Of a stretch of 64,000 nt of DNA, positions 18,201 to 24,576 are shown piece after piece. The notes beneath the pieces are model-generated. The model searched no databases. It had not been told where the DNA came from and saw only the letters and a program-made list of their open reading frames with translations. The first letter of the stretch is position 1, and each line of letters begins with the position of its first letter. The translations under genes were made by a program, and so were the position numbers. The DNA comes from Nitrospira sp. SG-bin1 (GTDB lineage: Bacteria > Nitrospirota > Nitrospiria > Nitrospirales > Nitrospiraceae), in assembly GCA_002083365.1 (NCBI GenBank), contig LVWS01000008.1:1-64000 (forward strand), given 5' to 3'.

Positions 18201-18372
18201 TGGACTGGTGGAGGACAGCTTCGGCGTCACAACGCTGACCGTGCACGACCTTCACTTGTTGGAATCGAGGAACGAGGGAAATCACCCGCTGCCCCTCGTA
18301 CGAAAACCGCGGTATGGTGCATCATGCGACGTTCTACTAGATCCGCCACCCCCTTCATTCCGGCCACACTAA
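15274..18372 (+). CDS. dnaE2: Error-prone DNA polymerase III alpha subunit
   Basis: DnaE2 synthesises across lesions with ImuB. The 1032-residue protein is the right size for DnaE2 and shorter than replicative DnaE. It begins with a PHP domain (FVHLHVHSDFSPMRGVSPLEEL), then the polymerase core: GRGSVAASIVSYCLNITHVDP, and PPDIDIDFAWDERD with catalytic aspartates at about residues 353-357. HGIMTYQEDVSKVAM and the helix-hairpin-helix/OB part (MVGLLITEKAAETKHGQAMEFITLED) follow. It overlaps imuB at its start and udgX by 49 bases at its end. Confidence 0.95.
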   Translation: MTAARFVHLHVHSDFSPMRGVSPLEELCTSVQRHGSSAMALTDTNGLYGAIRFVEQAKRQGLRPILGAELTAADHRAVLLAKTPDGYANLCRLLSERHCNPSFNFLPSVSRNRDGLIVFTDDEAALMAWAQDSRQDLYVELTPGPTMHEALSVSRRFDLPPVATNRVYFSRADDFATHRLLRAIALNTTLSRLPEEACCTPKQWLMPPAGMASHFPHVPEALENTVLIAETCYSDWRFGDTIFPAFRRLTDEEAFLALKDKTYAGARDRYGSITQEIRDRIEKELAIIRHKRFAHYFLVVEEIVTASKQTTCGRGSVAASIVSYCLNITHVDPIKHKLFFERFLNPGRKDPPDIDIDFAWDERDSILAWVFKQYGERQAAMVANQNSLGFRAAIREVAKVYGMPAEEIGRMSSQVVRQKDLLDFSTPPTNEQWLGRLSQTLKLKAPWPEILAQALKAQNHFRHLSMHCGGVVIVPDEIRRYVPVEYTAKGLPVIQWEKDQTEDAGLVKIDILGNRSLAVIRDALKAIAAHTGRAIDYATWDPLNDAATRDAIRRGDTIGCFYIESPATRLLLRKLWTGMPPHRRAEADVFEYLVMVSSLVRPATNPFVEKFIRLAQDGSCTFWHPSLKGVLDETHGIMTYQEDVSKVAMALAEFHIDDADQLRKILSKKHKAKQLEDYRVQFYNGAAKNGALPDVIDEIWRMILSFAGYSFCKPHSASYAQVSFKSAYLRTHYPAEFIAAVISNQGGFYSTFAYVSEARRMGLAILLPDINESDWAYRGEGERLRMGLMQVKMIPEELGKRIVKERTQNGPYRSFQDFLQRVQPEPAQARALVRAGCCDSIAGELTRPALMWRLYAESDSISQPLPIPDDYSAAQKRAHEIEAFGFLASRHPLTLYRKQIERLRPIPASQMHRFVGQRITMVGLLITEKAAETKHGQAMEFITLEDVTALYDATLFPAIYRRCCHLLSPNQPYVVRGLVEDSFGVTTLTVHDLHLLESRNEGNHPLPLVRKPRYGASCDVLLDPPPPSFRPH

Positions 18373-18965
18373 CCATCCCAATTCTGCAACAAGCCGCCTC
18401 ATCTTGTACCGGCTGCGACCTGTACCAACGAGCCACGCAAACCGTGTTCGGAGAAGGATCAGTCCATGCGACGATCATGTTGATCGGCGAGCAACCGGGC
18501 GATCAAGAAGACCAGGCCGGCCATCCCTTTGTCGGACCAGCCGGAAAAATCTTGGACAAGGCGTTAGCCGAAGCGGGAATGACACGAGCAAGTGTCTACG
18601 TCACCAATGCCGTCAAGCATTTCAAATGGGAACCACAGGGCAAGCGCCGCAAGCACAAGAAACCCTCGGCTTCGGAAATCAACGCCTGTCGCCCATGGCT
18701 GGAGGCTGAAGTGCAAGCGGTAAAGCCGAGCGTCGTGATCTGCCTCGGTGTGACGGCAGCCCAATCAGTATTCGGCAAGACTGTTCGTTTACATGAACTG
18801 CGTGGGCAACCCTGGAACACGCCCGTCGCTTCACACGTCTTTGTGACCGTCCACCCCTCTGCCATTCTTCGACATCCGGAAGCGGTGCAACGTGAAGAAG
18901 AATATCGCCGCTTCGTCGAAGACCTGCGGCGGGTCACACAGTTCCTCCAAGCACAAGCCATGTAA
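18324..18965 (+). CDS. udgX: UdgX-type uracil-DNA glycosylase (family 4-like, Fe-S)
   Basis: UdgX proteins excise or trap uracil in DNA; the mycobacterial member forms a covalent bond with the DNA through a histidine in its KRRIH loop. Here motif A is GEQPG (residues 55-59), followed by PFVGPAG, VYVTNAVKHFKW and a KRRKH loop at 107-111 placing His at 111. Cysteines 28, 31, 122 and 140 have the spacing of the family's 4Fe-4S ligands. The last motif is HPSAIL. The gene lies inside the mutasome operon, overlapping dnaE2 by 49 bases. An ordinary family 4 UDG lacks the KRRxH insertion, which is why UdgX is preferred. Confidence 0.85.
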   Translation: MRRSTRSATPFIPATLTIPILQQAASSCTGCDLYQRATQTVFGEGSVHATIMLIGEQPGDQEDQAGHPFVGPAGKILDKALAEAGMTRASVYVTNAVKHFKWEPQGKRRKHKKPSASEINACRPWLEAEVQAVKPSVVICLGVTAAQSVFGKTVRLHELRGQPWNTPVASHVFVTVHPSAILRHPEAVQREEEYRRFVEDLRRVTQFLQAQAM

Positions 18966-18967
18966 CC

Positions 18968-19540
18968 ATGTCACATCAACCGCATCATAGTCAGGCCTGC
19001 CTGCTCATCATCGACATGATCAACGAGTTCACGTTCGACAGTGCCGAGAAACTCTTCCCGGCCATTGAACAGGCGGCACAGAACATCGCCATGTTCAAAC
19101 AACGAGTCAAAGCAGCCGGATGGCCGGTCTTGTACGTAAACGACAACTTCGGCAAGTGGCGTTCGGATTTCCGATGGCTCGTGAATCGGTGTTTGGAAGG
19201 CAACTGCCGAGGGAAACGGATCGCGGAAGTTTTGAGACCGGACGAAGATGATTACTTCGTGCTCAAACCCAAGCACTCCGGCTTTTTTGCGACTCCGTTG
19301 GAGCTGTTGCTCCGTTACCTCAAAGTCCAGCGAATCGTCCTAACCGGTGTCGCGGGCGACAACTGCGTTCTCTTTACTGCCGCCGATGCCTACATGCGCA
19401 ACTTCGAGGTAGTAGTACCGGCAGACTGCACGGTATCTATCGATCCTGATGCCAACCGCTCGGCACTTGAGCACATGCGTGAGACCTTGAAGGCCGATAC
19501 GGGTCTCTCCAAGGACATCCTCGACAAACTCGCCGCATAG
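18968..19540 (+). CDS. Isochorismatase-family cysteine hydrolase
   Basis: The 190-residue protein has the cysteine-hydrolase triad: Asp16 in LLIIDMINEF, Lys102 in FVLKPKHSGFF and Cys133 in LTGVAGDNCVLFTAADAYMR. Relatives include nicotinamidases, isochorismatases and N-carbamoyl hydrolases; the substrate cannot be read from these motifs. It starts two bases after udgX and so is probably the last gene of the imuB operon. A role in nucleobase or NAD metabolism during DNA damage is inference from position. Confidence 0.82.
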   Translation: MSHQPHHSQACLLIIDMINEFTFDSAEKLFPAIEQAAQNIAMFKQRVKAAGWPVLYVNDNFGKWRSDFRWLVNRCLEGNCRGKRIAEVLRPDEDDYFVLKPKHSGFFATPLELLLRYLKVQRIVLTGVAGDNCVLFTAADAYMRNFEVVVPADCTVSIDPDANRSALEHMRETLKADTGLSKDILDKLAA

Positions 19541-19708
19541 GAAGCTCATATATCGCGCAGCTCACATCTCGCGAGGTGACCGCAGCGTCTCAAAGAAACT
19601 GGGCATTTCGGCGGAGCCACTGTCTCGCCGGCCGGCAAGGCGCATAATTCCATCAAGGGCGAAGCAACGAAGACGTTGGATCTCAAATTTTAAATAACAG
19701 GACTCGGG

Positions 19709-20983
19709 TTATGAAGTCACGTACTCTCTTACAGCCTCGAACCTGTCGCGCGAACTCGACTCAGCGGGCAGGAATGGAATCCACAAGAGCGTGGCCAGCG
19801 TGACAGCGGCGGCGAGAATGATCAACGGCGTGAGTTGGTGGTCGAAGATGCGTTCGTACAGATGGCCGCCGATCATCGCGGAGAGATGGGTGGTGACGCT
19901 GTGGACCGCCATGAGCGATGCGAAGGTGAACCCCGCGGCCTGCGGAGGACAGACCGAGGCCGCAAGGCTGAAAAACGTGAGGAGCGCGATCATGCTCACG
20001 ACGCCCCCGAATAAATACAACACGACGGCGGTGCTTCCGTTCAGCCACACATACCCCAGCGCTAAGATGGTGTTCAGCCCAATGCTGAGAGCCACCAGGT
20101 GTTGAGTGGAGAAACGCTCGACCAGACAGCGGCGGTAGATCAAGGCGCCGAGCACCGCGCCGATGGAGCCGATCGAGACCAACTGTCCGATGAAATACTG
20201 ATCGAATCGTAAGTGGTCGGTCAGATGGTAATACAGCGGGGTGCTGAAATTCGGGATGAGATTCCAGAAGGCCAAAAAGCCGGCCACGGTCCAGAGCGCT
20301 TTCGACTTCAACGCGGTGCCGATCTCCCTGGCGGTTCTCCGCATGCGTGCCGGTTCGAGCGCCACCTTGTCTTCCTTCACCAGCAAGAGGGAGGCGAGCA
20401 TCACGGCAGCCGGAGCACCGATCACGATCATCGCCGCCGTGTGGACGGCCTCTGTGGGATCGAGCACCTGGCTGAGCCAGCCGCCGAGCAAGGCCGCCAT
20501 GACCGCCGCGATATTCAACCAGAGCCACTGTTGGCCCTGAAACTGTTTCACCCGCCCAAGGCGAAGGCCCTGTTCGACCATCAATGCATCCACCACCACG
20601 TCGGTCGCCGCGATGCCCAGCGTGGCGACGAGCAACGCCCATATCATGACGTGCGGTGATGCAAATTGGATGAGCCCAAGAAACCCGATCGCGGCCAGGC
20701 CCGCCGTCATCATGAGGTACGTTTTTCTGCGATAGCCCCACAGCGGGATGAAATCGATGAGCAGCCCGTAGAGCGGTTTGATCATCCATGGGAGAGCGGC
20801 CACGGCAAAGACCGTGGTGACGGTATCCACCGCCATACCGTGCGACTTCAAATAATAGGTGAACGGCTGGGCGAGCAGACCGCATGAGAGTCCTTGGGCA
20901 AAATAGACGAGCCCAAAGAACCACATCAGACAGCGTTCTATCGAACCCTCGGCGATCAGGATGTTCCGCAATCGAGCAAGCAT
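19709..20983 (-). CDS. BT1/MFS-type 12-TM transporter
   Basis: The 424-residue protein is almost entirely hydrophobic segments, about twelve. LVYFAQGLSCGLLAQPFTYYLKSHGM, WMIKPLYGLLIDFIPLWGYRRKTYLM and the charged loop after it resemble the folate-biopterin transporter (BT1) branch of the major facilitator superfamily. The substrate is unknown. It stands alone: a 168-base gap without a visible feature separates it from the convergent mutasome operon, and upstream lies the divergent mazE remnant. A long antisense frame across it is a shadow. Confidence 0.75.
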   Translation of the reverse strand: MLARLRNILIAEGSIERCLMWFFGLVYFAQGLSCGLLAQPFTYYLKSHGMAVDTVTTVFAVAALPWMIKPLYGLLIDFIPLWGYRRKTYLMMTAGLAAIGFLGLIQFASPHVMIWALLVATLGIAATDVVVDALMVEQGLRLGRVKQFQGQQWLWLNIAAVMAALLGGWLSQVLDPTEAVHTAAMIVIGAPAAVMLASLLLVKEDKVALEPARMRRTAREIGTALKSKALWTVAGFLAFWNLIPNFSTPLYYHLTDHLRFDQYFIGQLVSIGSIGAVLGALIYRRCLVERFSTQHLVALSIGLNTILALGYVWLNGSTAVVLYLFGGVVSMIALLTFFSLAASVCPPQAAGFTFASLMAVHSVTTHLSAMIGGHLYERIFDHQLTPLIILAAAVTLATLLWIPFLPAESSSRDRFEAVREYVTS

Positions 20984-21136
20984 AGATCGAGTCTGGCCGG
21001 CTTGGGGCTCTGCGGTACACTCGGCAAAGCCCTGATCGTCCTCTTGTCTGCACGTTTACCTCTGTAGCTTTTTGCCCGTAAGAGTCGACACACGTCGGCT
21101 TCATAGGGCTTTTGACGCAGCCTACCAACCGGCATA

Positions 21137-21155
21137 GTATCTACGTTGTATCTAC
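21137..21155 (+). promoter_or_regulatory. Direct repeat upstream of mazE, candidate operator
   Basis: GTATCTAC occurs at 21137-21144 and again at 21148-21155, eleven bases apart, i.e. on the same helix face. It lies 15 bases before the original mazE ATG, where antitoxin autorepression sites are expected. Confidence 0.35.
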
Positions 21156-21170
21156 ATTGGAGGACAGCGC

Positions 21171-21412
21171 ATGAAAACGACAGCACAGAAATGGGCAATA
21201 GCCTGGCGATCCGAGTCCCAAAGAGTGTCGCGGTGTTAGTAGGGCTCAAGGCCCAGGACGATTTGGAGATCGAGGTGCAGGATGGGAATGTCGTGCTGAA
21301 ACCTCAACTGCGACGAGTCTATCGCCTCGAAGACCTTGTCAAACGAATCACGCTGAAGAATCTGCATCGCGAAATTGATACAGGTTCCCCGATCGGCCTC
21401 GAGATCTGGTAA
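21171..21412 (+). pseudogene. mazE: MazE/AbrB-family antitoxin broken by a one-base deletion
   Basis: ATG at 21171, with GGAGG seven bases upstream, begins MKTTAQKW; the frame then shifts and the rest of a MazE-like protein (GNSLAIRVPKS ... DDLEIEVQDGNVVLKP ... EIDTGSPIGLEIW) continues in the next frame from 21191. Restoring one G in the GGG at 21193-21195 would give a full 80-residue antitoxin with its SpoVT/AbrB fold. The frame from 21146 is therefore only the shifted remainder. The toxin that should follow is missing. A sequencing error is possible but the toxin loss points to real decay. Confidence 0.75.
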
Positions 21413-21439
21413 TGAAGAAACCTGAATCACTTCGTCAAT
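21413..21439 (+). other. mazF remnant: Junction between mazEF remnant and Pycsar-like cassette
   Basis: After the mazE stop, ATG at 21412-21414 begins MKKPE, like a MazF start, but the frame soon loses any toxin similarity and ends. In the next frame the codons from 21416 read NLNHFV, directly in frame with the PycTM-like gene. The change suggests a recombination joint at about 21415-21425 that removed mazF and the 5' end of the effector gene. Confidence 0.35.
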
Positions 21440-21841
21440 GTGGCCGACGCGAAGGCTGCAGGCCTTCTTACCGCTGATCTCGCAATTTGCGGGGCTCTCA
21501 TGTCCAACACTCCCGTGACGCTATGGCCACAACGCTTTCACTGGGCGTCTCTACTTCTCCTGGCCACATCCGGCATCTTCGCACTTTGGGCCCTATATCC
21601 AAGAACTCCGAAAATCGGCAGCAGTCTTATCTTCTGGGAAGATATACGAGCTCGCCCAACCGTCGACGATTACTTAACTGATCTTTGCCAAGTGGATGAT
21701 ATGGAGATTGAGCGTCAGTATGGCGCACAAAACTATTTGGTATGCGGAGTTCTCTCGACCAAATACCGTCTCGTTCATCGCAGCATGTGGTGCTTACTGG
21801 CGGCAGTGCCGCTTCTGGCCATAAGGCTTTCCGGAGGGTGA
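21440..21841 (+). CDS. PycTM-like transmembrane effector of a Pycsar defence system, 5' end apparently lost
   Basis: Pycsar effectors of the TM type sense a cyclic pyrimidine nucleotide and disrupt the inner membrane on phage infection. Family features are the opening VNVADAKAAGLLTADLAICGAL (first TM), a second TM (WASLLLLATSGIFALWALYP), the PRTPKIGSSLIFWEDI segment, a soluble helix (DDMEIERQYGAQNYLVCGVLSTKYRLVHRSM) and a third hydrophobic segment (WCLLAAVPLLAIRL). The GTG at 21440 has no ribosome-binding site and the frame stays open only back to a TGA at 21413, so the normal N terminus is probably missing. It ends four bases before the cyclase. Confidence 0.72.
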   Translation: MADAKAAGLLTADLAICGALMSNTPVTLWPQRFHWASLLLLATSGIFALWALYPRTPKIGSSLIFWEDIRARPTVDDYLTDLCQVDDMEIERQYGAQNYLVCGVLSTKYRLVHRSMWCLLAAVPLLAIRLSGG

Positions 21842-21844
21842 TAT

Positions 21845-22705
21845 ATGAGATTCTGGAATCGTGGTTATTGGAACGAATTGGCTCTCCAGTTCAAGGGTTT
21901 GACGCAAGACCTTAAGTCCAAGCTCGACCAGGTCGTAAGTGGAAGAGTGGTACCTTCTATCGATAACATACCAATCGGTTCAGCTCGAAAGTTAGATGCC
22001 GCGGTGATGTTCTTCGACTTGCGGGGATCGAGCAGGTTGCCGGTCGATGTTGCAACCTACGCACTCAACGTTGTGATTCCTACCGTGATGCGAATCGTCC
22101 ATGACCATGATGGGTACATCGAGAAGAACACTGGCGACGGTGTGATGGCAATCTTCACTTCTGGCGACGGAAAGAAAACGTGTAAATCCGCACTGCAGAG
22201 TGCGATGGCATGCTTCTGCGTTCTGCGGGAGATTATTAATCCACATTTATTGAAGATCGGACTTCCAACAGCTGCTGCCAGAATTGGCATTGACTTCGGT
22301 GAGATCGTGGTGAGTCGTGTCGGGGTTCCAAAAGGGTCGGCCAGACAAGATAGGAGTTTTCTCACCGCAATTGGGTCTGCACCTAATATTGCTTGCCGCC
22401 TTCAAGAGCAGGCTGGTACGAATGAAATCTGGGTAGGTAACGCGGTGAAAGAGCAAGCTCCGGCAGAGTGGGGAGGCTCCTTTTTAAGAAAATTCCCATC
22501 GGAATGGAACTGGGTTCAAAAAAGTAACCCAAGCCAGCTATATGCCGCTTGGCATTTTTATTGTGAGCTTGCGGTTCCTGTTCCAACTCCGACGCCCCAA
22601 CTACCAAAAGGATTGCTGAACCTTGCGCCCCAGCCCCGCAACCTACAACAGCTTGTTCCGTTATCGATTTTGGGTCACGAGATTTCCAACCTCGGCGGCC
22701 ATTAG
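21845..22705 (+). CDS. Class III nucleotide cyclase, PycC-like (Pycsar)
   Basis: The 286-residue enzyme has a single class III cyclase domain. The metal aspartates are Asp58 (MFFDLRGSS) and Asp98 (YIEKNTGDGVMAIF); Asn181 and Arg185 (SAPNIACRLQEQ) fit the transition-state pair. Lys94 occupies the adenine-lysine position, but the partner aspartate of adenylate cyclases is Thr174 (FLTAIGS), which argues against a plain adenylate cyclase and fits pyrimidine cyclases. Its GGAGGG ribosome-binding site lies inside the end of the effector gene, six bases before ATG. The pairing with a PycTM-like gene is the main reason for the Pycsar call; cCMP or cUMP cannot be decided. Confidence 0.75.
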   Translation: MRFWNRGYWNELALQFKGLTQDLKSKLDQVVSGRVVPSIDNIPIGSARKLDAAVMFFDLRGSSRLPVDVATYALNVVIPTVMRIVHDHDGYIEKNTGDGVMAIFTSGDGKKTCKSALQSAMACFCVLREIINPHLLKIGLPTAAARIGIDFGEIVVSRVGVPKGSARQDRSFLTAIGSAPNIACRLQEQAGTNEIWVGNAVKEQAPAEWGGSFLRKFPSEWNWVQKSNPSQLYAAWHFYCELAVPVPTPTPQLPKGLLNLAPQPRNLQQLVPLSILGHEISNLGGH

Positions 22706-22808
22706 ATGGACTGCTAGGTCTTGGGTCACAGGCTCAGCAGAATGCAGGAACCACAGGCTCAAGCTCTAGCTCACTTCTCGCGGAACTTCTTAAAAATAAA
22801 TCCTAGGT

Positions 22809-22985
22809 GTTTGATCAGATGGTCGATAGCCTTGGGGGCAAGTCTTGATTCTTCTTGAACCAGGCCGGCTCAATCTCCTTGGCCGCTTGAGCAGGAAGAA
22901 TCAACAGAGCGTCTTTGACTCGTTGTCCCGCCATGGCAGAAGCCGGGACCACAATAATATCAATATCGGTCGTTGCCAGGATGTA
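22809..22985 (-). pseudogene. Decayed fragment, nucleotidyltransferase-like N terminus
   Basis: The 22706-23071 stretch has no intact gene. On the minus strand, translation from about 22985 reads ATTDIDIIVVPASAMAGQRVKDALLILPAQAAKEIEPAWFKKN, like the start of a small nucleotidyltransferase-type protein (a D-I-D pair), then runs into a stop; a one-base frame change would continue to KAIDHLIKHLGFIFKKFREK. There is no usable start codon in place. I take it as a remnant of a further accessory gene; the family call is tentative. Confidence 0.35.
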
Positions 22986-23026
22986 TGGTCACACAACCCA
23001 TAGATTTGTATATTATATGAATATTG

Positions 23027-23046
23027 TCTATTTTGTCTAAAATAGA
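23027..23046 (+). promoter_or_regulatory. Palindromic operator of the Phd/PIN toxin-antitoxin operon
   Basis: TCTATTTT (23027-23034) and AAAATAGA (23039-23046) form a perfect eight-base inverted repeat around GTCT, 25 bases before the antitoxin ATG in an AT-rich promoter region. Antitoxins of this kind usually repress their own operon through such sites. Confidence 0.6.
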
Positions 23047-23071
23047 TAGAATGGACGTACGAGGTGACACC

Positions 23072-23323
23072 ATGCGATACGTCTCAGCAAGCGATGCAAA
23101 GCAGAAGCTGGCGGCAATCCTGGATGCGGCGCAACGTGAGCCCGTGATGATCCGCCGCCAAAAACGGGATGTGGCTGTGCTGCTCTCGGCTCAGGAATAT
23201 GAACGGGTGTGCGCTATGAACCGGCAAGAGCTTCTGCGGTTTTCAGATCGAGTGAGCAAAAAGGCCAAAGCGCAGGGGCTGACGGAACAAAAGCTCCACG
23301 AGATTCTGGCTGATGAGGGCTAG
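23072..23323 (+). CDS. Phd/YefM-family antitoxin
   Basis: The 83-residue protein begins MRYVSASDAKQKLAAILDAAQREPVMIRRQKRDVAVLLSAQEYERV, the standard Phd/YefM DNA-binding fold, followed by a helical tail that would bind the toxin. A longer frame opens at 23024, but that start lies inside the palindrome; ATG 23072 has GAGGTG about six bases upstream and matches the family start. The end overlaps the toxin gene by 11 bases, the usual type II arrangement. It neutralises the PIN toxin and probably represses the operon. Confidence 0.85.
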   Translation: MRYVSASDAKQKLAAILDAAQREPVMIRRQKRDVAVLLSAQEYERVCAMNRQELLRFSDRVSKKAKAQGLTEQKLHEILADEG

Positions 23324-23768
23324 ACGGCGGGTGGTGCTGGATACCAACACCCTGATCAGCGGCATGCTGCTGAACGACTCCGTGCCCGGACAAGCGGTGC
23401 GAAAGGCGATTACCGAAGACTTCATCTTGATGTCCGAAGACAGCCTGTATGAACTGGCGGACGTGTTGTCGCGCAAGAAATTCGACCGCTATCTCAGTGT
23501 GGAGGACCGTGAAGAATTCGTGCGGCTTGTGCTACGGGTGGCCGAGATGGTGCCGATCGTGACGGCGGTACATGAGTGCCGGGACGAATCAGACAACCGG
23601 ATTTTAGAGATCGCGGTCAACGGCAATGCGGCGCTGATTGTCAGCGGGGACCGGGACCTGCTGACGCTTAATCCCTTTCGAGGCATCCCTGTGCTGACGC
23701 CTGGAGATTACGTGCAGAAGACCCACGATACCGATGACGCAACCCACGCATCCAGGGAACCTGAGTAA
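23313..23768 (+). CDS. PIN-domain toxin (ribonuclease)
   Basis: PIN toxins are Mg-dependent RNases that cut tRNA or mRNA. The 151-residue protein has the acidic residues of the fold: Asp10 in VVLDTNTLISGML, Glu in EDSLYELADVL, Asp in DESDNRILEIAVNGNAALIVSGDRDLL. It belongs to the putative toxin PIN family found next to Phd-like antitoxins. Intact and 11 bases overlapping the antitoxin, so the module looks functional, in contrast to the decayed mazEF nearby. Confidence 0.85.
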   Translation: MRARRRVVLDTNTLISGMLLNDSVPGQAVRKAITEDFILMSEDSLYELADVLSRKKFDRYLSVEDREEFVRLVLRVAEMVPIVTAVHECRDESDNRILEIAVNGNAALIVSGDRDLLTLNPFRGIPVLTPGDYVQKTHDTDDATHASREPE

Positions 23769-23854
23769 AAGGAAAGTTGGAGTCGGATCTTGACCTGAGC
23801 CCTTTAGGATGGTCCCGGCAACAACCTGACATTCCATACACTGGGGAATTTGTT

Positions 23855-24499
23855 ATGGATGCAAGTTTTTGGCACAACCGCTGGCAGACGAACCAGACAG
23901 GCTGGCACGAGCAAGCCGTTAATCCGCTGCTGATCGCGCACTTTCCTTCGCTGCACGTTCCACCGGGCGGGCGCGTCTTTGTTCCGCTCTGCGGCAAGTC
24001 GCTCGATCTGGGCTGGCTCCTGTCTCGCGGCTATGCGGTTGCCGGAGCGGAACTCAGTGAGCTGGCCGTAACACAGCTCTTTGCGGAGCTGGGGATGGAA
24101 CCTCGCATTTCAGAGGTCGGGAAACACCAGCTCTTCAGCGGAAAGAAGATTGATATCTTCGTGGGCGATCTCTTTGACCTCTCTCAGGAAATCCTCGGTC
24201 CCGTCGATGCGGTCTATGACCGGGCCGCGCTGGTCGCACTACCGGAGGTGATGCGAGTACAGTACGCGACACATCTCAAGGCTCTCACAGCGTTGGCCCC
24301 CCAACTCGTCATCGGCTATGAGTACGACCAGACCGTGGTAGACGGGCCGCCATTTTCCGTCACCGCCGATGAACTCCATCGTCATTACGGCGACTACTAC
24401 ACCCTCACGCCGCTGGCCCGTCTCGAAATCCCCGGCGGGCTCAAGGGCAAGTGCCCGGCGACGGAACATATCTGGCGGTTGGACAAACACCAGAGCTAG
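23855..24499 (+). CDS. tpm: Thiopurine S-methyltransferase family protein
   Basis: TPMT-family enzymes methylate thiols, selenium or tellurium compounds with SAM. The sequence has the diagnostic opening FWHNRWQTNQTGWHEQAVNPLL, the SAM motif VFVPLCGKSLDLGWLLSRGYAVAGAELSELAV and VDAVYDRAALVALPEVMR. ATG at 23855 is chosen because the conserved part starts there; the frame opens at 23777. The 214-residue length is typical. No operon partner is evident; it sits just outside the toxin-antitoxin pair. Natural substrate unknown. Confidence 0.9.
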   Translation: MDASFWHNRWQTNQTGWHEQAVNPLLIAHFPSLHVPPGGRVFVPLCGKSLDLGWLLSRGYAVAGAELSELAVTQLFAELGMEPRISEVGKHQLFSGKKIDIFVGDLFDLSQEILGPVDAVYDRAALVALPEVMRVQYATHLKALTALAPQLVIGYEYDQTVVDGPPFSVTADELHRHYGDYYTLTPLARLEIPGGLKGKCPATEHIWRLDKHQS

Positions 24500-24576
24500 A
24501 GCTCCGAGAGCTTCAAACCGGATCGAGGGAAAGGCAGAGATCGCGGGTCACGGTTGATCAGGAATCACTTCTCCGC

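Noticed and set aside
19761..21128. 455-codon frame in the transporter region
   Set aside because: Same strand, different frame from the 12-TM transporter; Arg/Pro/Gly/His-rich with no TM pattern, a shadow.
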